A DNA stretch of 64,000 bases from Sipunculus nudus (GCA_026874595.1 CM049306.1:110808142-110872141); one strand, 5' to 3'; counted from the stretch's first letter, positions 32,037 through 44,989 are shown. Numbers and translations: made by a program. The notes: generated by a model from the sequence alone, not told the origin.

Positions 32037-34930
32037 ATTTAGTGTGGTCAATGTATACTAACTGGAGACTGCGTTCCTGCGTCCCCTGCCCGGCTCCCTT
32101 CGGGGTTTGCACTGTCTGAAAAGCATAGAATTATCATCACATTTTTGGAAGCGCTTCGAAATATGTTACACAATGAACTTGGTAATGGTTTTTAAAGGTC
32201 ACAAAAAAAATCAACCACACTGATTTTATTTAATGTATAGGTTTATTTATTAAACCATACTTCATAAATTGCTTAATACATTATATATATATATGTAGAC
32301 ATACATATATAGTTTGGTACCTTTATAAATATTAAATAATGTATGAACGAATTTAAGCTTAATCATTAATTGGCCAATAGCATTTGTATAAATGTAGCAA
32401 TCCTTTCATTTTGTTATATTTAGTGCGGTCTATATGTACTAACTGGAGTCTGCGGACACGTGCCCCCTGGCCGGCTACTTGGCAGCGTCGTAGTCGTCAC
32501 TGTCTGAAAAGCATAGAACCATCGACACATTTTTGGAAGCTCTTCGAAATATGTAATACAATGTACTTGTTAATGTTTTTTTAGGTCAATGAAAAAAACA
32601 ACCACACTGTTCTTATTTAATGTATAGGTTTACTTATTTTTACAGTTAAAGTATTAAATCCATACTTGATAAATTGCTTAATACTTTATATATAAATGTA
32701 GACATACATATAGTTTGGTACCCTTATAGATTTTAAATAAGGTATGAACGAATGTTAGCTTATTTATTGGCCAATAGCATCGGTATAAATGAAGCATTCC
32801 CTTAATTTTGTTATATGTAGTGCGGACTATGTGTACTAAACGGAGACTGGGTTCCCGTGGACGCTGGGCGGCTACTTGGCGTCGTAGACGGCATTGTCTG
32901 AAAGGCATAGAATTATCGTCAAATTTTTGGTAGCGCTTTGAAAAATGTTACACAATGTACTTGTTAATTGTTCTTTAGGACACTGAAAAAACAGCCACAC
33001 TGTTCTTATATAATGTATAGGTTTACTTATTTTTACAGTTAAGGTATTAAATCCATACTTGATAAATTGCTTAATGCAAGGTCTATGTACAACATAGGGC
33101 TATTATAATCAAAGATCATTCATGCATATTTTGTAAAAACTGAAATCAAGTTGGGGGGGCGGGGGGGGGGGGGGGGGGGTCAACGGCCCTGAGCCAGAAG
33201 CACTTGCCTAGTCCTAGTTAATCATGCAGGATACTAATTAGCCAGATGTGTTGATTACAGGTCTTCCAGACACAAAGCCAAGCGGACTATCACCTGGCAC
33301 AGGTTTGGTGTTTGTGCAAGGCCTCTAATAACATCCTGTCTAGGGCATGTGACCATGGTCATCCTTGCATAGGCTGAGGTTCTGAGGGTATTGGGCAGAC
33401 CCAGTAACCTCCTTTACACGATTGGCTATTAGGCTTGACCAATGACAAGCTAGGGCGGTTCAAGATTAATGTTTAAAAACAAGCTTCAGGGACTTGAGCA
33501 TCAGAACGTGATTTCAATTCAGAGACATCGGTGCTTTTTGCCCACCAACTCCCCAGTACAACCACCCATTAAGTTGCATAACTATTTTGCTCATATTTTT
33601 AAATAGTCTTTTACAGGATTACAAAAACGCTGAACAACAACCACACATGGAACCTGCAGTTTAACGCCCAACACAAATAAAAAGGAACATAGGAGGTGCA
33701 AGCGTACAACAAGTCCTGCAAAATATTCAGTACTATCAGAGACCAACATGTTAATATACTATTTATTAAATGAACAAAGAATGATTTACAATTTTCTGAA
33801 AAATCTTAGATTAATATATGTTGCGGTTTCCTTATTGGACCCCACTTCAAAGGAGGGAGTAAAATTCCTTGTGATTTTCTGGTTATATGATGTTATTGAA
33901 TTGTGCAATATTAAAACATTTAGTTTTGTCGCAGAATGCGGCCAAAACAACAACATATTTGGTGTTATAGTTTTGATTTTTTAACTCTGGTGAGCTTGTG
34001 TCGATTGAACAAATGGTGGTAGAATGAGTATTAGCCATCACTGAGCCCAATAAGACTTCAATACAAGCAAGGGGGTATTATTATTCCCCTCCCTCGAACA
34101 TGCCCTGTGTGTGAGAGGCTAGTGGTTTGAATGTTGCAAGGATGTTTTGATTAAATACATTATATATCTATGTTGATATACATATATAGTTTGGACCCTT
34201 TATAAATATTAAATAATGTATGAACAAATGTAAGCTTAATCATTAATTGGCCAATAGCATTGGTATAAATGTAGCAATCCTTTCATATTGTTATATTTAG
34301 TGCGGTCTATATGTACTAACCGGAGACTGCAAACACGTGCCCCCTGGCCGGCTACTTGGCGGCGTCGTAGGCGGCACTGTCTGAAAAGCATAGAATTATC
34401 GTCACATTTTTGGAAGCGCTTCGAAAAATGTTGTACAATGTACTTGTTAATGGTTTTTAAGGTCACTAAAAAAAAACCACACTGAATTTATTTAATGTAT
34501 AGGTTTACTTATTTTTACAGTAAAAGTATTAAACCATACTTCATAAATTGCTTAATACATTATATATACATGTATATATACATATATAGTTTGGTACCCT
34601 TATAAATATTAAATAATGTATGAACGAAAGTAAGCTTAATCATTAATTGGCCAATAGCATCGGTATAGATGGATCAATCCCTTAATTTTGTTATATTTAG
34701 TGCAGTCTATGTGTACTAACCGGAGACTGTGGCCCCTTGCCCCCTGACGGGCTACTTGTTTCGGTGTCGGCCTTGGCTGAAAAGCATAGAATTATTAAAT
34801 TATTGGGAGCGCTTCCAAATATATTACACAATGTACTTGTTAATTTTTTTTACGTCACTAAAAAAACAACCACTGTTCTTATTTTTTTTAAGTTTTTTTT
34901 TTATTTACGGTAGAAGTATTAAATTGATAC
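32037..34930 (+). repeat. ~385-410-bp satellite, five units, with CCAAT/TATA and a GC-rich core
   Basis: GC-rich cores begin with agtgyrgtc near 32041, 32422, 32819, 34299 and 34699. They continue ...gtactaac.ggagactg ... ggccggctacttggcg ... ctgtctgaaaagcatagaa. Between cores is AT-rich DNA that, in most units, carries ttggccaatagcat and tataaatg about 50 bases upstream of the core. Units are 70-90% alike by eye. The array is split by 33079-34148; without it the spacing is regular. Open frames across the cores do not agree between units, so protein coding is unlikely; a repeated small transcription unit is possible. Confidence 0.75.
33079..34148. other. 1.07-kb insertion interrupting the satellite
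   Basis: The satellite stops at ttgcttaat and resumes at taaatacattat. TTAA occurs at both junctions, but I see no terminal inverted repeat. It includes a run of 28 G broken by one C (33151-33179) and an open frame at 33748-33984 without recognisable domain. Confidence 0.55.
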
Positions 34931-35200
34931 TGGTTCAGTAAAGTCGACTAAAGGCATTATTATAAACATAAAACATCAATATAAAAGTCTTCAGTATATA
35001 ACGTCAGTAAAATCACAGTGTGGGTTTAACATGACCACCTGCATAAGAATCCACATTAAAAATATCTATAGTTACCCGGGGGCTCTGTCTCGGCAGCATG
35101 GTTGGCATTTGTTGCCTTGGTGCCTGGAAAATATAGATATGTGGTTAAACAACTGCAAGGAGACTATGGTATAACCAAAAATTTCAAAATTGCTTTAATT
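34931..35200. other. Unassigned spacer
   Basis: A stretch at 35075-35145 vaguely resembles the satellite core (ggctctgtctcggcagcatggt, cctggaaaatatag) but is too diverged to count. Confidence 0.3.
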
Positions 35201-35880
35201 TAAAACGGTGAGGTGTGTCAGAACACTTTTTGTGCCAGGTAAGAGGTGGACATCAGGGCTGACCCCAGGCATGTCGGGTTAGTGCTGTTAAGCTGTAGGA
35301 AATTGAGGAGAGTTCATTACAAAATAAGAAATGGCAGTTTTAAAAATTTCAAGTTTTAAAACAGTCTGTAATTCCAAAACGGTGAGGTGTGTCAGGACAC
35401 TTTTTGTGCCAGGTAAGAGGTGGACATCAGGGCTGACCCTGGGCATGTCTGGTTAGTGCTGCTAAGCCGTAGGAAATTGAGGAAAGTTCATTACAAAATA
35501 AGAAATGGCAAGTTTAAAAAAAGAAAAGTTTTTAAACAGTCTGTAATTCAAAAACGGTGAGGTGTGTCAGGACACTTTTTGTGCCAGGTAAGAGGTGGAC
35601 ATCAGGGCTGACGCCGGGCATGTCGGGTTAGTGCCGCTAAGCCGTAGGAAATTGAGGACAGTTCATTACAAAATAAGAATTGGCCGTTTTAGAAAAATTA
35701 AATTTTTAAAATAGGCTGTACATTTAAAATGGTGAGGTGTGTCAAGACACTTTTGGTGCCGTCTAACCAGTACATGTGACAGGTTTCAAGCGTTCGTTGG
35801 GTTAGTGGCGCTTAGCCGTTGGGAATTGTGCACAGTTCATTACAAAATAAGAAATTTCATGTATATAAGACTGCGCGCAG
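35201..35880 (+). repeat. ~175-bp tandem repeat, four units
   Basis: Units start with aaaacggtgaggtgtgtca near 35202, 35376, 35551 and 35727 (spacing 174-176). Shared phrases are cactttttgtgccaggtaag, aggtggacatcagggctgac and gttcattacaaaataagaa. The last unit is diverged in its middle. Confidence 0.9.
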
Positions 35881-36285
35881 TCACTGGGGCCATAGGAGAA
35901 CAAATACAACATGAGTCGGGTCACACACATCGATCTGATTTCTAAGGAGGGGCACAGACACGAGTCAACTGTTCATTGGAACACTCCTTGTGCTTATATG
36001 GAATGCTCCGCCCACCGTCGCGCACTCGCGTAAAACTGGAGAGATCCAGGCCTAACGGGGAGAGCTAGCACAAACGCAGTAATGGGTAATGGGTGACAGC
36101 TTTAGGTACGTTTAAATTTTATGACCTTGCAGACCTAAATAATCTGCTGCATACATGCTGCTAAATGAATTAAAAAAGTGTAGTGGGGTTGAAAGTTTAC
36201 ATGAAGAAGTAACTTGGATACAGAAATCCAAATCTTTGATTTTGGTACCTATTATGATGTCTTGGTCAAAATGAAATATTTTTTT
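35881..36285. other. Unassigned, no gene seen
   Basis: No recognisable feature between the 175-bp array and the dispersed-motif region. Confidence 0.35.
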
Positions 36286-37927
36286 TGTCCCACCAGTAAC
36301 AGGTTGTGCTGCAATGGTCATGATTATTTACCAAGAACTGCATTTTGTGTTACACTGACCAGAATAGAAGTGAGATTAATATTTCATATGTGTCTGGGGT
36401 ACAGGTAACTCTAACAAATCAGAATCAAGTGTTTCATCCAAAAAGGTTGATATCTTCAATCATAACTGTCCCACCAGTAACAATGGAATAGCAGTGTGAA
36501 ATTGGAGACAAGATAGACCTTTATTCTTTCTGCAGAAAAGCACAAACCTGAACTGTTTTGTCATGCCTAATTTGTATGTTTGTCCTCTGAATTTATTATA
36601 CAGCATATCAAAGATTCATAATTTTGTCCGACCCGTAATGTGTCCCACCCGTAACATTGTCCCACGCGTAACAAAGCAAAGAATATTGCTTGCTTCAGAT
36701 TAAATAAGATTTAACAAATCCATTCATGTTAACTTTAATGGTATCTTCTTCAACTTCTTTTAAAGATTATACTACAATTTTAATATATGTTTTAATGTAC
36801 ATTTTAGGCTTTCTTTGGTTAATAATTAGGATTTTCAGGAAGGAAATTTATCATATTATTATTTACTTTTATTTAATGTCTAAAATTTTCTTTCCCTGGA
36901 TCAATCTAGATTTAATTTCATTTATTATGTTTTCAACATTAAATATTATTTAAATCATTTAAAATATAAGCAAATAATAAAGGGAAACTGCATATAATGA
37001 CAGATGTTTTAGATAATTAGTTGATAAAGACATAAAACAGTGAAAGGTGACACTAAGGCAGATATGGTCAATAATGGTAACAATAATGGTATGGATTCAA
37101 AAAAGGAACTGGCAAATTGAAAGGTCGGGAAAACATGAGTACATTTATTTTACATTTACTGTACTTTTACAGTGCTTCATGGACTGTACTAATAAGCATA
37201 TCTTAAGCAATTATATCAAAGAGTAGCCATGTAGGGTTATTTTTTAAAAATTAACTGCTGCAACTTTTCATCGGAATCATCAGAATGACCGTGCAGATTA
37301 TTTTATAGCATTTTCTCACCATAAAATTCATCAATAAAGAGGACTATTAAAACATACCTGTTGTAAAAGTAAATAGCATGACCAGCATTTGTCCCACCCA
37401 TAACGGTCCTCCATAGACATTCTTTTGGCAAATTTGACAAATTCCTCATATTATGTTCTAAAAAGAAATATACTGTGCCATGATTTTTAATAGTCCATGG
37501 CATATTTTGGGTTTGTGACTTATTTTATTGTCTTATTAATGTATAAATTTTATGTTAATATTAATTAAAACTGTATTTCTATCAAATATGTCCCACCCGT
37601 AACACTTTTTGTCTAAACATATTTAACAGTAAGACTATTCAGCTTAACTTATTCTACCCGTATCAGGTGTCTCATTGCCTCAGGTACATGAAAGTTGAAA
37701 GAAAGTTCCCATCAAGTAAAACCTGGGACCAGCAAGGTGGAACATTGTTTTTGTTAAGGGCTGGACAGATTATGAGGACTTTGTAATATTGATTTATCAT
37801 TATCTAACCATAGAGGAAAGTGGGAGCTGGGAGATTTTTGAGATAATTATATCAGATTATGTACATGTATAAAAGATAAATAATTAAGATTTCTATTACA
37901 ATAAATTTTGGTGTTACAGGTGGGACA
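36286..37927. repeat. Dispersed 15-bp motif TGTCCCACCCGTAAC, nine sites
   Basis: Plus-strand sites at 36286 and 36467 (CCAGTAAC form), 36625 (one base changed in the core), 36641, 36658 (CGCGTAAC), 37390 (CCATAAC), 37589 and a weak one at 37651; a minus-strand copy GTTACAGGTGGGACA at 37913. Spacing is irregular (16 to 732 bases) and the DNA between is not repeated, so this is not a tandem array. Clusters of short motifs of this kind occur at ends of some DNA transposons as transposase binding sites; nothing here confirms that. Confidence 0.75.
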
Positions 37928-37951
37928 TAAATGTACAGAAATATCGCAATA

Positions 37952-37954
<3 letters not shown>

Positions 37955-38004
<50 letters not shown>
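37955..38004. repeat. (AT)n microsatellite
   Basis: Uninterrupted AT dinucleotide run of about 50 bases. Confidence 0.95.
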
Positions 38005-38006
<2 letters not shown>

Positions 38007-38763
38007 TGGGAATTGATTTAAAACTCATAATTGGGGATTGAAAATTAAAAACCACCGATCATTGATTATAAATCTAACATTTCATGCAATTTCTATATTA
38101 CCTTGAAATCTGTTGTATAATTATTTCTCTAGTCTGTTCAACCCCTGTCCACCTGATTTTTCTCCACATAACACAAAGTTGCCAAACAAAATTTACACCA
38201 ATAGCCTAAAGAGGAAAATGAGTAATGTTTGGTAGCCTACCTACTTTGGATATGAATATTTTTCACTTTACAGTTCGGTTGATTTGTCTCACATGGGGTC
38301 ATGGTTCATGGCATCCTCAACAAGTTTATCTTCCTTTGATATGTATAGAAAGTAATTGTGACATACGTAACAGTGAAGCGGGTGCACAAGGAGAATATAT
38401 TAGCCTGGCTGTATACAGGAGTCAACAGCTCTTATTATTGGTCTAGTGAATGTCAGTGCCTCTCGTGCATCATGTCAATTATGATGACATCACTGTTCCC
38501 TGTCATGCCCATTTTATAGATTATTGGCAAGATGTCACTACAGAATAGACCAGTTACTCATAAAATGGTTTTAAATTGTTGACAGGAATATGACACGAGA
38601 TATAGTCAATACAGCTAAAAACTGAACTTGGTAACTAGTCTAACATGTACATCTGTATTCATAGTGATTTAATCGAATAATCGGCACATCACTAACATAT
38701 ATTTATATACATGATGTTGTGTGTAAAATCTAAATTTATTTTGAAAAAAACGTTTACCTGCAG

Positions 38764-38826
38764 ATGATAAAGAAAAGATGACAGAAGAAATGGCTGCTCT
38801 GGTTACAGAACGATTTAAATCCTCAG
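38764..38826 (+). pseudogene. Exon 1 of the decayed gene (candidate)
   Basis: Acceptor tttacctgcag and donor CAG|gtatgc bound 63 bases. Read in phase 1 it gives DDKEKMTEEMAALVTERFKS, open throughout; the other two phases stop at once. Upstream exons were not identified. Confidence 0.5.
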
Positions 38827-39301
38827 GTATGCTTGATTTTATGGAATATTTAAATCCCCCAATAAAATCATTCCTTTATTTATATCATAACTTAATTATC
38901 CGGCAAAGCCACTGATTAGTTAAAGAAATAAGAAATCTATTCTTAAATAATCCACTTATAATCCATTTATTTAATTTATTTATTATTTATTATATTAATT
39001 TTCCTGCTACACCAGTTTTATTTAATGGCATTGAATGAAAAGTAAAGTTTGCTTTGGATTGATCCCCTGTACCCATTCCAGGAATTATTGTCTTTCAAGA
39101 CTTGGGGCCATTTTCTTTGTTTTTTGTACTGTTGAACACCATAGGGAATTTGTTGATGAAGGGGAAATTAATGGGAAAGTTGCACCATACCCTTCTTTTT
39201 TCCCTAACTGCCAAGACCTTGCTTCCAGGGACAATTAAGGTAGAATTCAAACATATACCAAAACAAGACTTGACATTAGGTCTCCATGAGTATGAGCATG
39301 C

Positions 39302-39491
39302 ATGTCTAAATATGTTAATAATCAAATCACTGTAAATGATACTACATCTTCAGCTGTGGCTAAAGATGATACCTGTGAAACTGCACCAACATAGAAACGA
39401 CAGAGGAAGAAAAATCCAGATGCAGCCACTGAGGGTACAAGTAAAACTGCTGAGAAATCAGCAGTAACATCCAAAAGGAAAAAGAAATCAG
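39302..39491 (+). pseudogene. Exon 2 of the decayed gene, in-frame TAG
   Basis: ATG 39302 (or an unseen acceptor near it) leads in one frame to donor TCAG|gtattgg, leaving phase 1. The product is Thr/Ser/Lys-rich and ends in a basic cluster resembling a nuclear localisation signal. TAG at 39392 lies between TAPT and KRQRKK, likely from AAG or CAG. Confidence 0.45.
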
Positions 39492-39744
39492 GTATTGGAA
39501 TCAATTAGGTCATTAATGCAGTGTAACATTTGATAAAGCAAAAATTAATATTAAACCTTTTTAATCTGGTGGCTGTGAATTTTCATACATTCAGAAATTT
39601 GAGCGCCACATCACTTTATAATCATTGTTCCTAAACATGTACTGATTCAAATAAAAATGAAATAAAATAATGAAATAATAATTTCCAATATTTAAAGTTT
39701 ACAGTACTGAATTTTGCAGCTGACAAAACATGCTTTAACTAAAA

Positions 39745-42516
39745 ACAAGGCACCCATGGGTCACTGAGCTCAGCTTAAGTTTGAAATTTTTGCAAATGCA
39801 AAATATGCAAAATATTCTATTGTAATATTTTTCATTTATATAATCATATGAGAAACTATGAAGAAAGGGGCCCTCCTACTTGGTTATAGTAAAGTTCTAA
39901 ATACAGTGAAACCTCATTGTCTCGAAGTCGAAGGGACTGGTCAATTTACTTCGACACAACCGAAGTTGGAGACAACTGATGTTCATTATATTCAACCTTC
40001 TTCAGCCTCGATTATAATCGATAAATACTGCACATGTATAGGGCCTATATCATATAGTTCTCACAAATGTTTTCAGGAAAGAACAACACACATGTTACAT
40101 ACAATTTTGTATTAATAATAAAAAACACATAAGTACCACCAAAATTAGGATAAGGTTAATCAAGAAAGTGAAATTAGAGCACATATATGTACGTGTATAA
40201 AAGCACACAAATCAATAAATGATTGGCTCAGAGCATTTCAGTTCAACTTTATCCAAGACACATCAAAGGTAAGGATTGGATAATGTTTGGTTAATCATTA
40301 ACTTCTCATTAATGCTTTGTCGGCGAGAGAAGAAAGGAATGTTCATGAGTGACTAATTGGCCGAACAAGTAAACAACGGAATAGGTATGTCAGCCATCGC
40401 GCGTGAAGAGTAAGATCCTTGCTGGTATTTATTGTGTAACTGGTCATAGCGGCCGTAGGTTTGATTGTTCGATCGTGAACAACTGTTGTCCAAACATTAA
40501 AGCGGCATGACCTTCAGTTGACAGAGTCATCGCGCTTGATGAGTGAAAGCCTGGTCGGTATTAATTAATTATGACTGGTCATCATGGCCCAATCTTGATT
40601 GACGGGGTTTCCACACCTGTTAACCATTCATGACTTCGAGTTAAGCGATTGAAATATTAGCTGGGGACCAACAAAACACATTGACGCATCAGTTTTTTCG
40701 ACACATCCAACTTCGACACAAGCGCAGTTAAATAAGTAAGGTTTTAACTATGTTTTGCAGGGACCCCACGTTTGACTTCGACACATGTGGAAAATTTGAC
40801 TTAACCAAGTTTGCCACAACGAGGTTTAGTTTGTATATAATTGCAAACTAATATTCTGACAAGACTTTCATGAAGAAAAACAGTAAAGGTTTTGAGATAC
40901 TGTGATGCATATGAAAAATTTACAGATGGACAGGCAAGTGGACAGAATGGACTAATACCTTTATTTCACTTTCAAGGGAATAATGCATTTAAGTTTATAT
41001 ATAAGCCTATTATTTTAGCATATCCACTGTTGCCATAAATAGTTTTATCCGATTCATTTTTATTTTACAAGTTTTATAAATTTGTAATAAATAAAACTGA
41101 AAATATAAGTAAAAATATTAAAATTCTAAGTTGCAATCATTATATATCCAGAGTGTAGCTTACATTGATATTATGCATACACATATATTTTATTATTTTT
41201 AAATCACAAATGTTTAAACTGAATTCAAAATAAAATAATAACACCACATGGCATCTGCATGATTATTCCTTGAATCACTATTAAAACATTTTTGCACATT
41301 GGAGTTTTCAGTACATGCTTAATTTAATCCCACAAAATAAAATAAAAGATTCAGCAAATTTGAAAAAATAAAAACATCTTTACAAAAAAAAGTATACACA
41401 CTGTTGGTTGAATGAGGGACAAACAACATCATTATGCTAATTACAACCTCAGCTATAATTTATTACTGGAATTAATAGTCAGTTTCACACCTGGTGAAGT
41501 TTTTACTCTTCTGAAGTAAGGAATTACTTATCTGATAAACATCCACACTTTCATACCAATACACCACTTTGTGGACACAATTAAATGTGCACTTTAATCA
41601 TTGTAACCCTGGTGGTACAATACAAAATCTAAATGGTAGAATAGCCAAGAATAATATAAAATACAGAAAATAATTACATTCATCTAGCTAATGCACCATC
41701 TGGGGGGGGGGGGGAGTGCAGGGCAGAGAGGAAGCCTGCTAGTAGTGGCCAAGCTGCATGTACTACTAGGTGGGCTAGCTGTAAACAACACTTGACATGG
41801 TGTATGAAAACTTGAAAAAAAGCTACTCTTTTCAATCAATTCCTTTGAAATTTCACATTTTAAAAGATTAAATCCTTATGTATATATGCAATAAAAATTA
41901 AATAAACAGTGCTTACAGGGAAAAAAAAATGTGCCCTTGCCAAAGTTGGACAAAATTTAAGCTATTCATTTTTTATTTATGCTAATAACTTGAAAAATTT
42001 TCAAAATTCAGATCTTATTTTTGGTAAACAATTGAATCTTGATTAAATAAAGTTATATTCCTGAAACAAAGTCTCCAGCTTCAGCAATTCTCATGTTAGG
42101 TGAGTAAATATATTTCTTGATTTTATAAAAAATGCATTATATATGGGCCCAAAACGTCAAAATAATACCCAATACTGACCTAATTTTTGGTATGTTTATA
42201 TAAAATGTATGGAAGAATATGAATACTAAATATGATCAAAACAGATCAGTGGTTTTGATATTAGGTAGCCTTGAAGTGTAACAATGGCTTTTTTATGGAA
42301 AACGGAGATTTTTCCTTAATATCTCAATGGAACAAAGTCCTAATTACTCAATTTTCAGTATGGTATGAGATTTTGGGGACATCTAATGGTATGCAAAATT
42401 TTAGATTCGTAGGTCCAACTGTTTTAAAACATGCCCTGTTAACGGACGGATGGCAGGATGGACCGACGGACAAAGGACCACGACAATAGCTCAGATGACT
42501 TATAGTCAGCTTAGCT
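39745..42516 (-). mobile_element. HINE family H, long subfamily, in an intron, antisense
   Basis: On the minus strand it starts at 42516 with AGCTaAGCTGACT and a partner AGTCATCTGAGCT, then GTCC/GTCY units around 42440-42480. It ends near 39745 with TGACCCATGGGTGCCTTGTT. The body matches the copies at 50.7 and 60.9 kb (acgaatcTaaaattttgcata, gtcaccaatgctt-free AT-rich stretches, a G-run at 41702). It carries a small MITE inside (39904-40833). Confidence 0.7.
39904..40833. mobile_element. pogo/Tigger-like MITE
   Basis: Left end CAGTGAAACCTCATTG and, inverted on the right, CTAAACCTCGTTG, with TA on both outer sides (39902-39903, 40834-40835). The interior repeats ttcgacacat/ttcgacacaa near both ends. 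CAGT start with AAACCTC and a TA target is typical of Tc1/mariner-pogo derived MITEs. No transposase. Confidence 0.6.
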
Positions 42517-42563
42517 AAAAAATGATTTTCATTCACAACGTTTCCTCATATTTTAAATAACAG

Positions 42564-42623
42564 ATGGACCAAAGGTGCAAAAGGAGTCAAACCAGGATAA
42601 GATTCTACTACAGAGACAGAAAG
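42564..42623 (+). pseudogene. Exon 3 of the decayed gene (candidate)
   Basis: Acceptor ttttaaataacag and donor AAAG|gtagac bound 60 bases, phase 1 to 1, encoding GPKVQKESNQDKILLQRQK, a polar helix-like peptide. Confidence 0.5.
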
Positions 42624-43095
42624 GTAGACTACTTTCTTAATTTCTTAATTTCTTGATTTTAAAATGAATAAAGTAAGAAATTTTGTATACCACCAATAAT
42701 TAAAAAAATATGTGCAATAGTATACTTGAATTTTAACTCACATGTAAAATGTTTCCATGTCACTTCTTTCTATCTGACTGTAGTTCTCTTGGTTAGTTTC
42801 ATGTCATCTTCACATGCTGCTTTTTAGAAGTCACTTTGTACTGTCAGTGCACAAGCATTATTTGTGGTTTACTACATTAACACTGTAGTTGTGTAATTAC
42901 TGTGTAATTATCTTTTAGTCAAACACTTATTTATAAACATTGAAAAATTGCCCAGTTCATTGATGGTTACAGATTGTCTACTAAAAACACTTTTACTAGT
43001 CCCAAGGTGGTTGAGACAGGTTAAGCTATATGTGTGAATGCCAAGAGCTCTTTTCATATACCAAAAAATGAGTGTTCATTGTTTTCTGTTTCAAG

Positions 43096-44522
43096 AGGAG
43101 AAGGAAAAATGAGCATGAGGCAGCGTCAAATGCAAAGCTGACCATGGTGAAGGCGATGTTCAGAACTGTTCATCTAGCCCCAGTCCTTCAGCCACCCCCA
43201 GCTGTTCAGCCACCCACAGCCATTCAGCCATCCCCCGCTGTTCAGCCACCCACAGCCATTCAGCCACCCACAGCTGTTCAGCCACCCACAGCCATTCACC
43301 ATGCCCCAGATGTTCATCCAGCCCCAGCTGTTCAGCCACCACCAGCTGTTCATCTAGCCCCTGTTGTTCTTCCAACACCAGCCGTTCATCCAGCCACATC
43401 TGTTCAGCCATCCCAAGCTGTTCATCCTGGCACAACTGTTCATGCAGCCCCAACCATTCAACCAGCATCAGGAGAACTTAGTTCTACAGATCCTCCTCGA
43501 ACATTGCAACCACCAGGGACAATGGGGAGGACCCCAGAGTCACCACCAGCCTGGCAACCACCAGGGACTATGGGAAGGACCCTGGAGTCACCACCAGCCT
43601 GGCAACCAGCAGGCACAATGGGGAGCACCCTGGAGTCACCACCAGCCTGGCAACCAGCAGGGACTATGGGGAGGACCCTGGAGTCACCACCAGTCTGGCA
43701 ACCAGCAGGGACAATGGGGAGGACCCTGGAGTCACCACCAGCCTGGCAACCAGCAGGGACCATGGGGAGGACCCTGGAGTCACCACCAGCCTGGCAACCA
43801 CCAGGGAAAATGGAGAGGACCCTGGAGTCACCACCAGCCTGGCAACCAGCAGGGACCATGGGGAGGACCCTGGAGTCACCACCAGCCTGGCAACCAACAT
43901 GGACCATGGGGAGGACCCTGGAGTCACCACCAGCCTGGCAACCAACATGGACCATGGGGAGGACCCTGGAGTCACCACCAGCCTGGCAACCACCAAGGAC
44001 CATGGGGAGGTCCTTGGAGTCACCACCATCCTGGCAACCACCAGGGACCATGGGGAGGATCCAAGAGTCACCACCAGCCTGGCAACCACCAGGGACCATG
44101 GGGAGGACCCCTGAGTCACCACCAGCCTGGCAACCACCAGGGACCAAGGGGAGCCCCCTTAAAACATTTCCAACCAGCCAGCAGTCACCATGGAGGCCCT
44201 GTCAACAACAGTGTCACCCTGACTGCCAGCCATGAGTACCAAACGATAATGCCCCAAACTGCAAGCGAGCAAGGACTTGTGTATTGGAGCAACCAATTAA
44301 CACCTGGCACCCAGACCCAACAAGTGGTCCAGCAGAGCACCATGGGTCCCATGGTGGCTGCTCTTTGTGGATCTGATGACACCTGCCCTAACTGTGTCTT
44401 GAAAGACTAGCAGCTAGCCGAGCTCCCAAAGAAAATAGAAATGCTGGAAGAGGAGAAGAGTGTCCTCCTAAAGGACAACAATGCCTTGCTGCACCAAAAC
44501 AACAGCAGAAATGTCACAGCTG
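43096..44522 (+). pseudogene. Repeat exon 4: Pro/Gln-rich minisatellites plus coiled coil
   Basis: Acceptor ctgtttcaag and donor GCTG|gtaagg (phase 1). An opening acidic/basic stretch (KNEHEAASNAKL) leads into an 18-bp array (43171-43470) coding the hexapeptide theme VQPPTA. Then come 13 copies of a 48-bp unit (43510-44157), read as PPAWQPxGTMGRTLES in the first frame or PGNHQGPWGGPWSHHQ in the second. The second frame continues past the array (CPNCVLKD), meets TAG at 44408, and goes on as the coiled coil ELPKKIEMLEEEKSVLL. The first frame stays open from 43072 to 44235. Because the unit is divisible by three both frames stay open, so which one was translated is uncertain. Confidence 0.6.
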
Positions 44523-44989
44523 GTAAGGATGATTTTTTTAAAATTATGTATATCTATCAAATCTGGGGAATCTACTTGGAAAAATAATGATGCCAATATT
44601 AATTTTACTTGTCATATTGTAAATTAGCACCATTGGTAGTACCTAAAGATAGGAACTTTTCTAAGCTGATTCTAACATTGAGACATCTAGATAAACAGTC
44701 ACTGGACCAGATAAATTTATTTTGGCATTATCTTGTCATATGCTCAATGAAATAACAAAAAAAGAAGAAAAATGGAAATTTCTCTATTAGTTTACATTAT
44801 GTTACAGTTACTGCTCAAAGCTTTTTTTCTATTCTAGCGATGTTACTATTACTTTGAAAATTATTAATATTCTATGACTGTTAAATATTACAATTCATCA
44901 CCTATCACTGCATGATTAGACAAAGTGGATATTGACAAATATTTACAGATTTTGTTTACATCTCCATTTTTTACATCCTTCTTCTTCAG

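Noticed and set aside
33079-34148. piggyBac-like element suggested by TTAA at both junctions
   Set aside because: No terminal inverted repeat, and the right junction has an extra base.
38274-38351. Additional upstream exon (ttttcactttacag to AAA|gtaatt)
   Set aside because: The splice signals are weak and the phase could not be tied to the next exon.
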